Shown: positions 50,294-59,421 of the stretch, in pieces | Position numbering within the stretch: the stretch's first letter is position 1 | How the letters are laid out: each line of letters begins with the position of its first letter | Assembly: GCF_023101765.2 (NCBI RefSeq) | Contig: NC_064237.1 | Span: 13,188,199-13,252,198 of the forward strand | DNA: 64,000 nt | Direction: 5' to 3' | Source: Spodoptera frugiperda | Taxonomy: Eukaryota > Arthropoda > Insecta > Lepidoptera > Noctuidae | Translations under genes and position numbers: made by a program | The notes under the pieces: model-generated | Told to the model about the DNA's origin: nothing | What the model saw: the letters and a program-made list of their open reading frames with translations, nothing else | Database searches by the model: none

Positions 50294-51054
50294 AAAGGAG
50301 ATTGTCCAAATCTGGCTATTTTTGAACAGGCTGCTCAACAAAAATGTAAATTACCAATAATTTTATTTATATTTTAGTAAATGTCTGACGCTAATAACTT
50401 TGTATCAATTTGTACTTTAAAAAACTCGATTTTTATTGGTATTTGTTATGATAAGACCAAGTATTTGTAGTAGTTGGCTTTGAATTTGACTTTAGTGCTG
50501 CCAATCTGCTGTCAATCTGTTGTGTTTTTCGTCAAAATGACAGATATTATTCGCTTTGTTCTTTTGCATTGTGAGTGTTGAAACTCCAATTTATTGCGTG
50601 GGAAAATACAAAGTAGACACATTAGTAGGAAAACATATTTTGTATATATATTATATGAAAATAACACTAAAGGCAGGACAGCCATAAAACATTATTGCTG
50701 CAACTGCATGGTCATAGAACAGTAGGTTGATGTGCACATATAATAACTATTATTTGGTTTTTAAGCTGGGCAAGGTACCAGAAAATTATTAATCCACCTG
50801 CCGAGTTCTTTGACCATATTTTAATTACATATGAATCGGATTAATAATGCAATTTAATAGAAAAAAAAATGTTTTATTTCATGCATAACCAGTTTCTATA
50901 AAATGTAAAAAAATATCTAAATATAAATCTTGATACAAAACTAAGTTTGTATCTTCATTCTTACTGATATGAACTAATAAATCAAACATATATTATTAAC
51001 TGAAGTGCTTGTTCAAAAATAGCCAAAGTCCCATACAAATTGGTCAATCCCTTT
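50294..51054. mobile_element. MITE-like element with imperfect terminal inverted repeats
   Basis: The left end reads AAAGGAGATTGTCC and, 20 bp in, GGCTATTTTTGAACAGG. The complement of the right end reads AAAGGGATTGACC and then GGCTATTTTTGAACAAG. The 761-bp interior is AT-rich with no open frame. No target duplication was resolved, so the superfamily is unknown. Confidence 0.55.
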
Positions 51055-51358
51055 GAACATTAAATCTTATGTCATATGATATATTTCGTAACATCAAAAC
51101 AAAAAGACTTAGAAGCCAAAGAATCATGTTACTATTATACCTATTGATCTGACAAGATAACCAAATTCAAAGCTTATTGACCGTCTGAATAATGGCTAAG
51201 TAGCTTGTATTTTGTTTTTAATATAACATCGTCAGCTGTATTGATTAATATGTTGAACTAAGTTGTGAAAACAAAATCAACAACACACCTAAACAACTTT
51301 GAACACTATAATCGTGGTTTCTACTTACCCTCGCGGGAGTTCTGCACGTTCTGCGCGC

Positions 51359-51547
51359 CACTGATGGGGCCCAGTAGAGCTGATACCGACCCGGAGCTGC
51401 GGATTGCCTACCGGGTTTACCGGGGCTCCGGCTCGAAAAGCTGGAGTGGGAACGGGGTGGTTTTTAGTCAGTAAGAGTCTGACACTCCTTCTCGCCTCGC
51501 CCAAGGCAAGAGAAGTCATTGGATAATTATACCCCCCTCAAAAAAAT
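51359..51547 (+). mobile_element. SINE-like family 1, copy 9 (full length)
   Basis: Sense orientation from CTGATGGGGCCCAGTAGAGC through GGCTCCGGCTCGAAAAGC and GGTTTTTAGTCAGTAAGAGT to CCCCCCTCAAAAAAA. No clear target duplication was found. Confidence 0.82.
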
Positions 51548-51937
51548 CCCCATGGGAGTGGAGTACCTCATAAATTCACATACATACATTCATTTGTCAC
51601 GGAAGAGTATATCTCTCCTTTACAGGTGGTTATCTCATTTCATCTATATCAATATTTTAGGTAACAATCGTTATCAGTCCTCGAATTTTCAGCAACGTTT
51701 TATCATCTCAAGTCAGTTACAGCATCCGGCGATTTGATAAAATATGTCAATGTTATTGATATGTAAGTATATCATGTTGATCTTATATAAGGCTATCTAT
51801 CTAATGTACGGATACTCAAACGCTACTCAATTTTAACATGCTCTCAAAACTAGTTCTGTCACTATAAGTACAATTTAAATTTAGGAACATTTCAGTATTC
51901 GGGCGTAAGTCAAGTAGCCACACGTCTACCTCAAAGT

Positions 51938-52193
51938 CAAAGTCAAAACATTTATTTCACTTAATTATTAAACTTGGCACTTTAAAAACGTCGTAATTGA
52001 ATTATCCGGTATCCCCAGTTTCTGACTCAATGCTCCCGAGGTAGGTGGATTTGTGGACGCGTTCCACTGCCTCTGTGCCAATCAGTAACTGTGTAGTGTT
52101 CTTCACACCAGTTCGAAATTTTTTGGTCTTTCGCGTGTTAATTTTTTGACAAACAATGGGAATTTGATCAATATTTATCGCAGTATTTCTCAA
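51938..52193 (-). pseudogene. Reverse-transcriptase fragment joined to a CR1-like 3' tail
   Basis: The frame 52193-52002 on the minus strand reads TGVKNTTQLLIGTEAVERVH and STYLGSIESETGDTG, which resembles the YLGS region of other non-LTR reverse transcriptases. It runs into TTAAAGTGCC and an AATAAATGTTTTGACTTTGA tail, the 3' end type of the CR1-like element at 39936-40985. Confidence 0.5.
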
Positions 52194-52257
52194 AATATTC
52201 CCTTTTTATAAGTATTTAGACGTTACAATGCCTCCTGCAGACCTTTGTTTGTATCAT

Positions 52258-52352
52258 CATGCACATTACGGCACATAATGCCACTGTATAATGTACACCC
52301 ACTTTTCACTATTTTTTATATAGATAAGTCCCATGTAAAAGGGAGTGATCAT
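52258..52352 (-). repeat. tRNA-derived SINE, family 2, body fragment
   Basis: ATTACGGCACATAATGCCAC and GTACACCCACTTTTCACTAT match the inverse body of copy 2; the tRNA-like head is missing. Confidence 0.6.
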
Positions 52353-52627
52353 GATAACAATGAAAATAAAATATCAACATACAAACCTATGTATACTTTA
52401 AATAACAAATCATAACAACTATCCTCCATTGCAGCAATAAATTCTAACAAAATATTGTTACAAAACCGATAACAATAAAAAATATTGAGTTATTTGAAAC
52501 CGATGCGACACATTCGGAAACATATTTGATCAAGATAAACTCGCTCTTCCACTAGCTATTCAAAATGTTACATTTTACATCTAGTTGTCACAGTTTGTGT
52601 ATTTTATTAGAAAAATATGGTGTAGCA

Positions 52628-52735
52628 TACGAGCAGGCGTATCACCTGATGGTAAGCAATCAGCGCCACCAATTTGTACTCGCTACATAAGATTAGTTAA
52701 CAGTGCGTTGCCGGCTGGAGAGAAAGGAGGGGTGA
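52628..52735 (-). repeat. Dispersed moth repeat, inverted fragment
   Basis: ATACGAGCAGGCGTATCACC, TGATGGTAAGCAATCAGC and CAGTGCGTTGCCGGCTGG are the inverse of the 41011-41128 family. Confidence 0.6.
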
Positions 52736-53235
52736 GTATGAGCCCTCAAATTCCAATTTATTTGTGTTGGTATACTGTGAACCACACCGTAGTATAATAT
52801 CGCAGGAAGCAAGTAGAAATAGGCAGAGTATTGACAATTTACTCAATTTTTAAAATGATTATTAGTAACTCTATGTTCTAACCAAAATATGAATCGAATG
52901 TTAAATGTTATGCTCAACAGTGTAATACTTAAGTGATCAATGAGGGCTTAACTATGAATCGAGTATTGTATGTAGACGTATGACGTAATCAATCACATAG
53001 CAATTGAAAAAGAAAAAAGGAAATAATGAAAATAAAAAGCAAACGTCTCATTCAGAACAATTCTATAAGATGATGCAATCTCTTGTTCAGAATATAATAA
53101 TAATGTAAATACCTATTATTTCTAGTTTTACGTTCATATAAAAAAGTAAACAAAGCCAACAAACAATAGTTACACCCATTTTTCTAACTCTAACGCTAAC
53201 CGTACAACAAGTAAATAAACTATGGATCTCTCTAT

Positions 53236-54696
53236 CTATAAGTCTGGTTGGAATTTTTTCAGCGTATATGCCACCACGTGCAGAGATTGTGGACCTCTGT
53301 TTATCACCCGCCAGTCACCGTTAGGGTACACCCTCGAACTGAACACCATCTCTCCTTCTCCGCAAAACACCTCGATAGAACTAGCATCTAGGAAGATCCT
53401 CCAAGTTACGGTGTCCAGTGGCTCCCATATCCCCTGGCGGATGTCCCCAGCTCTGTCCACTATGACCTTACCATCATCCACACTCCACCGCAAAGAAGTC
53501 CTGTCTCCACCATTGCTTCCAACAAATTCCAGCTCAATATTCTCACTCAAGTCAATGTTCACAATGATTTCCCCAGCCTTCTCAAATTCAATGGTAGCAT
53601 TATGGTGGAATTCTCCTTCTATGATAGTTTCCAGTCTTAGTTTAGTTATAGCTTCAACAGGTTTCATAAGGACTCGACTCCCGACGAGGTCCAATTCTCT
53701 TACGAGCGTCATGGCTCCAACCCAGCCATCAATATCCTCAAGATGCAAAGACTCCCACATTCCGAACCATCCCACGAGATACCTTTTGCCATTAGTTTCC
53801 GTTGTTTGCGTGGTGTAGAAGTCGTGCCCGTAATCTAATTCTTGGAAGTTAATCTCGGGCTTAAACTGACATGTGTCGTAACTGAAACTCCCAATAAGGT
53901 ATCCAGTTTGATACGTGTTCTTGTACCTGTCTCCGCGGCTGACCATACCTTGTGGAGAAATCATAAGAACGTACTTGCCATTAATCTCGAAGAAATCTGG
54001 ACACTCCCACATGTAGCCCAAACTACCACTTGATTCCGCTAGAATACTTTTGAATTCCCAACTGAGTAAGTTTTTAGATCTATACAAGAGCACTGATCCT
54101 CGGTGATCAGCAGTTTTGCTGCCGAGTACCACATACCAGAAATTTCCGTACTTCCAAATTTTAGGATCTCTAAAATCTTGAGTGCCTGTAGGTGGCAATA
54201 TATCGACAGGATTGCCTTTGTACTTGTGAAAGTCAAGACCGTCAATACTGAACGCCATGTATTGTGATTCATTGTAGAATGGTGCGTCTTCAGTCGCTTG
54301 GTGAGCTGTGTACAGGAGCACCATGATGCCTTCGTTGTCGATGGCGCTGCCCGAGAAACACTGTTCATTGCCAGGCCGGAGTGCTGTAGGCAGTGTCTTC
54401 CAGTCCACTAGGTTGGTGCTCGAGACGTGACCCCAGTGCATGGGTCCCCACTGCGTGTCGTACGGGTAGAACTGGTAGAACAGGTGATATTCTCCTTTGT
54501 AGAACACGAAACCATTCGGTCCGTTCATCCATCCCACGGGTGGAGTGATGTGGTACTGTAGCTTGTACCTTGGGTTCACGGTAGGGATCGTTTCTTCAAT
54601 GTAGATTTCTAACTCTGCCTTTTCAAGTATTTCTTTCAACTGATCGAGCTGCACAGAACCCAAGCACATCAGTATGATGTACGTACTTATGTGCAT
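53236..54696 (-). CDS. GH32 paralog, gene C, with the catalytic nucleophile replaced by Gly
   Basis: 486 aa, intronless, inverted relative to A and B. It aligns over the whole GH32 length: signal-like MHISTYIILMCLGSVQL, WGPMHWGH, CFSGSAI, stabiliser Asp177 in FRDPK, acid/base Glu231 in ECPDFF, and the C-terminal beta-sandwich (VFCGEGEMVFSSRVYPNG). The nucleophile motif reads WMNGPNG instead of WMNDPNG; codon 59 is GGA, which is two base changes from either Asp codon and so unlikely to be one read error. Established GH32 chemistry needs that Asp, so sucrose hydrolysis is predicted to be lost or very weak. The frame is otherwise intact, which suggests selection for another role (sugar binding, decoy) or recent inactivation. 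No TATA box is found at the 42-bp spacing seen in A and B, and no close poly-A signal is seen. A minus-strand TATA-like sequence lies near 55160. Confidence 0.92.
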   Translation of the reverse strand: MHISTYIILMCLGSVQLDQLKEILEKAELEIYIEETIPTVNPRYKLQYHITPPVGWMNGPNGFVFYKGEYHLFYQFYPYDTQWGPMHWGHVSSTNLVDWKTLPTALRPGNEQCFSGSAIDNEGIMVLLYTAHQATEDAPFYNESQYMAFSIDGLDFHKYKGNPVDILPPTGTQDFRDPKIWKYGNFWYVVLGSKTADHRGSVLLYRSKNLLSWEFKSILAESSGSLGYMWECPDFFEINGKYVLMISPQGMVSRGDRYKNTYQTGYLIGSFSYDTCQFKPEINFQELDYGHDFYTTQTTETNGKRYLVGWFGMWESLHLEDIDGWVGAMTLVRELDLVGSRVLMKPVEAITKLRLETIIEGEFHHNATIEFEKAGEIIVNIDLSENIELEFVGSNGGDRTSLRWSVDDGKVIVDRAGDIRQGIWEPLDTVTWRIFLDASSIEVFCGEGEMVFSSRVYPNGDWRVINRGPQSLHVVAYTLKKFQPDL

Positions 54697-55834
54697 TTTT
54701 TAATATTCAACCGCTTGTGGTGTTGCGTTCTGCTTGCTGACAATGACTTACTGCACGATAATGGAGGTAAAGTTAATTCTATTTCGTATTATTTACTATT
54801 GTTTTCGTTTTGAATGGAAACGTCATGTCATTGAATTAGCTATTTTCATAGGTTTGTTGATATTGCTGTAAGTTGTATCATCGTACGATTCAGGGCTGAT
54901 TGTGGCGAGGACACGGAAAGACGCAGTGTACACGATCATTGTAAGTTATTATCTAGTCGCAGCGACCTGTCTAGTCAAGGTAAAAGATTTATTAAGACTG
55001 TAGTGAAAAGAGAAGATTAAACATTAAAGCTAAATTGAGGGCTACTTGTAACAATAGAGGCTGGATAAATCCTTTTAGCCCATTAACATTACGCGGGGTC
55101 TTGTTGATCCCCCAGTAAAGGTATAGACCCCCGAGTACCCCACAACATGTGACCTGCTCCATATTTATAAGTTCGCTGTAAACAAATTATAGCGACGATG
55201 TTAGTTTTGCTTTGATTCGTTAAGGTGTGGTTTTTGTATCGCGACTTGCGACTGTTTGACAAGTGATGTATGGCAAAATAATTTAAATGAACTATATTTT
55301 TTTGGAGGTCGCTGGGGGAAGCCTATGTTCAGCAGTGGACGTCTTACAGCTGATATGATGATGATGAAGATTTTGTTATTACTTACTTAATGTAATTGCG
55401 CTAATTTTTTTGGTAAGTACCCGGTTGTTTTTTTATTATTTTATTTCATTTAGGTTGTTATAATAATTATGTTTGTTTTGTTAACTTAAACATCCGTGAG
55501 TCAGCTAGAGGACCAAAAGCCCTATCTCACCGCAAAAAAATGATATTTTTTTTATACAATCTCATGTATTTACCAATATTTGTGTAGACTATACATATCA
55601 CTTGTTTATTTAGCGTGTCTAATAAATGGTTTTTCTTTCTTTCTTACTGTATTAATATTAAGAAAAGAGTTATTTATAATTTAGTATCGCTGTTGGTTGT
55701 CAAACAATATAATAAAATCAAATAATCTTTTGTGAAAAAGTACGCAGTGATTTTCAGAGAAAAGTAGCACAAGTTCGGAATATCAATCTGTCTGACATAC
55801 AATGATTTAAATCTAACCCCAAGCTAGTGATGAA
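54697..55834. other. Region upstream of GH32 gene C, no gene seen
   Basis: Contains the gene C promoter region (no obvious TATA within 60 bp of the ATG; a TTATAAATATGG complement near 55160). A retrotransposon-like tail at about 55303-55375 (GGGGGAAGCCTATGTTCAGC, ATGATGATGA) resembles the 3' end of RTE-type elements in moths. Confidence 0.45.
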
Positions 55835-55990
55835 TGCGGAGCTGCAGACTACCTAGCGGGTTTACCGGGGCTCCAGCTCAAAAAGCAGGAGTAGGAATGG
55901 GGTGCTTTAAGTCAATAAGAGTCTGACACTCCCTCTCGCCTCGCCCAAAGCGGAAGAAGCCATTGGATGATTTTCTCCCCTCAAAAAAAA
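55835..55990 (+). mobile_element. SINE-like family 1, copy 10, with target-site duplication
   Basis: Flanked by AGCTAGTGATGAA (55822-55834) and AGCTGGTGATGAA (55991-56003), 13 bp with one difference. Sense orientation, 5'-truncated, ends CTCCCCTCAAAAAAAA. Confidence 0.88.
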
Positions 55991-56457
55991 AGCTGGTGAT
56001 GAAGTCATATAGTAAGTAGTGGAACCACACTTTAAGTATCTATCTTCATAGATACTTATCTATTCGTATGTATATGTAAGTAGGTACGAACTATTCAAGA
56101 GCGTGTGTTCCATAATCATTTTGTTTTCTTACGTAAAATTGACTTTGAATTATGGTAGGTAGGTCCTATATGAAATGTTGCCCTACAATAGGGTATATGC
56201 ATGTATTTTTTAAATGTTTTTAAATGGTAATTTACATCATTATATAAATGTTAAAAAAAACCAGCAACAAAAAAAAAAGGAATTCGGGTAAAAAAAGCAG
56301 TTTTAAAATAATAGATTCGTAACAGCATTTTAAACGACCGTCATTTTGGCGCGCTCGCGTGACGTCAAAGTCTATAATAACAGTTGAAACTGCAAAGTGT
56401 TTTGGGTCATAATTTGTATATATTTCGTGTTTTACGTGAATTCACTTCAATTACATA

Positions 56458-56682
56458 ATGCAACAGGATAGTAAACCGACTTTTAAATATTGTATCGTGC
56501 CCAAGTGTAAAAATACAAATAGAAATGCACCAAATAAAGTATTTTTTCTTGTCCCGAGAGGTGAGGACGTAAGGAGAAAGTGGTGCAAAATCATGAAAAG
56601 GGACATGATATCTCCATCAACTTGTTTATATTGTTGTTGTTGTTTATATTGTTGTCCATATGGTTCTCGTGCAGATCTATAA
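56458..56682 (+). pseudogene. THAP zinc-finger domain fragment (transposon-derived)
   Basis: The 74-codon frame starts MQQDSKPTFKYCIVPKCKNT, with the Cx4C pair, then VFFLVPRGEDVRRKWCKIMK, the conserved core of THAP C2CH DNA-binding domains. After SPSTCLYCC the sequence becomes a TTGTTGTTG-like low-complexity run and the second metal-binding pair (C-x2-H) is not reached, so the domain is truncated. THAP domains act as DNA-binding modules in P-element-type transposases and in host genes. Its place just inside the element's TIR suggests a transposon-encoded protein. Confidence 0.6.
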
Positions 56683-57156
56683 AAAATAAAACAATATAGA
56701 AATAGGTACATACAATCGAGTTTTGGTTTTACCGGAAAAGCGTTTTCATCTAATAAGGTATTTTGATACCATAAAGTACTTAATGAAAGTGCAGTGATCG
56801 CTAGCAGTTCAAGCAGTCATCATCATCACCATCATCCCGTGTTAGTCCAGTGCTGGACAAAGGCTGAGCCCTATGTCCAACCGTGGACATAAGCCTCAGC
56901 CTATGTACTTATGAGAACTTGAGGGAGTGCAAGCCACGCCACTTATACTCAAGCAAAGTGTCAAGTTAATGATACAAAGCAGCCTCAGCTTCAGATAATA
57001 TGTTTTTCACACAATACAATAAATAACCTTAAAATGTTCTCCCATTCGCATTTTAAGGTTATGTTATTTCCAGGCTATTTCTATTTACTTATAGGTAAAA
57101 ATTATCCAAAGAAGGCGTCGAAAACCAAATAAATATAATATTTATTGTTTAATTAC

Positions 57157-57287
57157 CTTGCTGCTTTCACTCCTTTTATTTCAGTAGACGTAAAATCCGA
57201 ATTTGATGTGAAATACGCGGTCATCATAAACACATCAATTTTTGGAAGATTGTCCGATTGTGCCTTGACGTAACCAATATCAGTCAT
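57157..57287 (-). pseudogene. First coding exon of an unidentified transposon gene, reading inward from the other end
   Basis: ATG at 57287 (minus) opens MTDIGYVKAQSDNLPKIDVF and continues through NSDFTSTEIKGVKAA to a consensus donor GTAATT at 57156-57151 in phase 2. The frame is also open for 19 codons upstream. The pattern resembles N-termini I recall from insect repeat-encoded proteins that carry a YqaJ-type exonuclease domain, but the diagnostic domain is not in the window, so the family name is a guess. No continuation exon is found, in keeping with an internal deletion. Confidence 0.35.
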
Positions 57288-58166
57288 TTCCTGTGACTTT
57301 CCTGCCACTCTTTTACGAAACAATATCACTTCAATATCAACTCAAAATCACAAAAAAACTGAATTTCGTTGCAAGCATTCAACAATAGCACTTGTTGATA
57401 TTTGTTATTATAGACTTTGACGTCACAAACTACTCTGACCAATAGCAATGCGTTTCAACTAATTTGAATTTCCCGCTTATTTTGTGCATTTTGCAATAAT
57501 TATTTTCTTATTCAAAACAAAATTATATTGAAAATTATTGATAGATTTATAAATCTAAAGGAAAAGAGATTATATGAAAAAAAAATTATCGTTATTTGAA
57601 TCATGCGCATATACCCTATTTGCATTTCACCCTTGGGGCATGAAAACAAATACGTATACAGTGTGCGTAGTCTATGATAGAGTGTTTTAAGGAGTATGTA
57701 AAACTAAATTTGGAGTTAGTTGCTCGTTAAAAGTAATTGATGAGTATTTAAAATCTCTAGAGACGTAACTATCACGTAGTATGTACAAAACTTTTGAAGT
57801 ATTTTTGAGAGAAAATTATTAACAATTATTTCCTTGACAAGTCTATTACCAAGACGTTAGGCTGCTATATTTGTACTTTCTGCTTCTCAATCCAATCCGA
57901 ACTCGGAAATAATTCTGTTTCAACTGTAATAAATGAAAAAAGGGTAAAGAGAAAGAATACGATAAAAGAGAATTACAAAGTACCTATTATACAACTATCC
58001 ACTTTCTTATTCATGAAAATACTCCATCTACCCTTTAAGAGGAAATTCAACAGAAGAAAGCCAAGATTTTAAATGTTTCAAATGAAAACTGCAAAAGTTA
58101 CGGCTGACGAAGGAATTTCTACTCTAAAAATTCGAGTTTACAGTCGGAATTTGAATAACGCAATAA

Positions 58167-58172
58167 TATAAG
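58167..58172 (+). promoter_or_regulatory. TATA-like box of the small peptide gene
   Basis: TATAAG begins 40 bp before the chosen ATG at 58207, a spacing almost equal to that of the GH32 genes. It lies just before the alternative in-frame ATG at 58180, which would therefore not be transcribed. Confidence 0.35.
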
Positions 58173-58206
58173 CCGTACAATGTACATTTCGTATTTTGGG
58201 AAAGCT

Positions 58207-58335
58207 ATGGGGATTCTCGAAATTGTTATTTTATTATTGCTTGTGACAGTTACTCAAAATGTCGCCGGCAGAGACGTTCCTTTCGGAAACAAATTCCGTC
58301 CAAGTGGACACGTCCAACGTTTTATGATACATTAA
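58207..58335 (+). CDS. Candidate small secreted peptide, 42 aa
   Basis: The product is a signal peptide MGILEIVILLLLVTVTQNVA followed by a basic, Cys-free peptide starting GRDVPFGNKFRPSGHVQRF. It ends FMIH before TAA (58333-58335). A TATA-like TATAAG is 40 bp upstream and an ATTAAA poly-A variant lies at 58363-58368, so a complete minimal gene of about 200 bp is readable. The mature part has no dibasic site, so it would be released by signal peptidase alone. I do not recognise the family; it could be a short effector, salivary or seminal peptide. The frame is short enough to be chance, but hydrophobic core, cleavage-like site, promoter and poly-A signal agree. Confidence 0.45.
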   Translation: MGILEIVILLLLVTVTQNVAGRDVPFGNKFRPSGHVQRFMIH

Positions 58336-59164
58336 TAAGTAATATAATCATTTATTCGAGTTATTAAACACTGCTGTGATTAGATTGGCGAGGCGGGTCC
58401 CTTTTGTTTTGATATTCGTAATGATAACTGACATTGCTCAGTGTTATTCAAAATCATTTGTTGAACAATAAGCAAGAACTTATTTATCTCGTTGGTCGAT
58501 TGGTAGCAAATGTTAGTTGAAAGGAATACCTAATGAAGAGGTTCACTCACGCCTGTTTCCCATGGGTATAGGTAGAGGCAATGAAATGCCAATTAGCCAC
58601 GATTCTTACATACTTCTTTCGCTTCATCAACAGTCATCAGTCTTTTCCCGCATGCTCGTCAGTTAAAGATACTTTTAATATGGCCCTTTAATATATTGCC
58701 AATTAGGTTGATATATGTCCATCTAAGGCGCTAGTAACGACTGCAATTTTTAAAATGCGTGTCATTGGCAAAAATATCTATGTAATTTTCAAAACCCGGG
58801 TATACTCTGCACTTCTGTCTACCCCTTTGGGTTACTGCGCTTTGTAAAACATGTCTAAACTTGTATCAGATCAAATCACAAACATCAAAAAAAGTTAGTA
58901 TTGTGATCCTGAAACAGCTGAAAACGATTCCGTTTGATGTAAAATATTTCAGCGATCACATTTCCAAGTTTCAAAGATTTGTATTTCACTTTCAAAGGCT
59001 GAAATTCAAAATTAAAATTCTCCTGTGGGATTCAAATATTCGGGCTCTTTTAACTTCAGTTGTTACAATGAAACCCAGATGTCATTCACATTTCACTGTT
59101 GTATTTTTAGAAAGGAATGCCAGTTTATGTTAAGTGATTAAGGGTGTTTTTTTTTTTACCAGAT

Positions 59165-59421
59165 ATGTGCTTTGTAGCTATGCTACGAAGATGTAATGGG
59201 GAAACTGTGAAACTTTGTGGCCGTTTCCACTGATACTAAGCTATGTAGCTGTGCAAGTAAGATGTGCTACGAAGATGCGCCGCCGCAAAGTAGCTGTGCG
59301 AGGAAGATGCGCAGCTCGAGTATGCGATGTATCGATAGTAGGGAAGCCATCCATAGCACGCATATTTCCATAAAAAAAACATAGCTTAGCTGAGTCCGTT
59401 TCCACTAATGCTAAGCTATGT
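59165..59421. repeat. Self-similar repeat block with direct and inverted copies
   Basis: CCGTTTCCACTGATACTAAG plus CTATGT (59221-59246) is repeated with two changes at 59396-59421. ACATAGCTTAGC at 59380-59391 is the inverse of GCTAAGCTATGT at 59410-59421. Variants of GTGCTACGAAGATGCGC recur between them. This looks like a foldback or MITE-type repeat. Confidence 0.55.

Larger units (their letters stand above)
49186..53235. other. Intergenic DNA between GH32 genes B and C, full of repeats
   Basis: No gene is supported. It holds a short common-repeat start near 49810-49870, two family 1 SINE copies, a MITE-like inverted-repeat element (50294-51054), a retrotransposon fragment with CR1-like tail (51938-52193), and fragments of SINE family 2 and the GCCGGCAACG-type repeat. 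About 52740-53235 shows nothing recognisable. Confidence 0.6.
56187..57620. mobile_element. TIR element with THAP start on one side and another coding exon on the other (internally deleted)
   Basis: The 14-bp ends AATAGGGTATATGC (56187-56200) and its exact complement (57607-57620) bound 1434 bp. A second, exact 24-bp inverted pair lies inside (56359-56382 and 57403-57426), each copy including TGACGTCA. Just inside each is a coding start reading inward: a THAP-type domain from 56458 (+) and an exon starting at 57287 (-). The middle has no coding match and includes a CATCATCATCACC microsatellite relic of an RTE-like tail and a hairpin (57023-57062). No target duplication was resolved. I read it as an internally deleted, non-autonomous copy of a larger two-gene DNA transposon. 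Confidence 0.6.

Noticed and set aside
56187..57620. Assignment of the THAP element to the P-element superfamily by target duplication
   Set aside because: I could not find a matching 8-bp duplication at the visible TIR borders, so the superfamily is left open.
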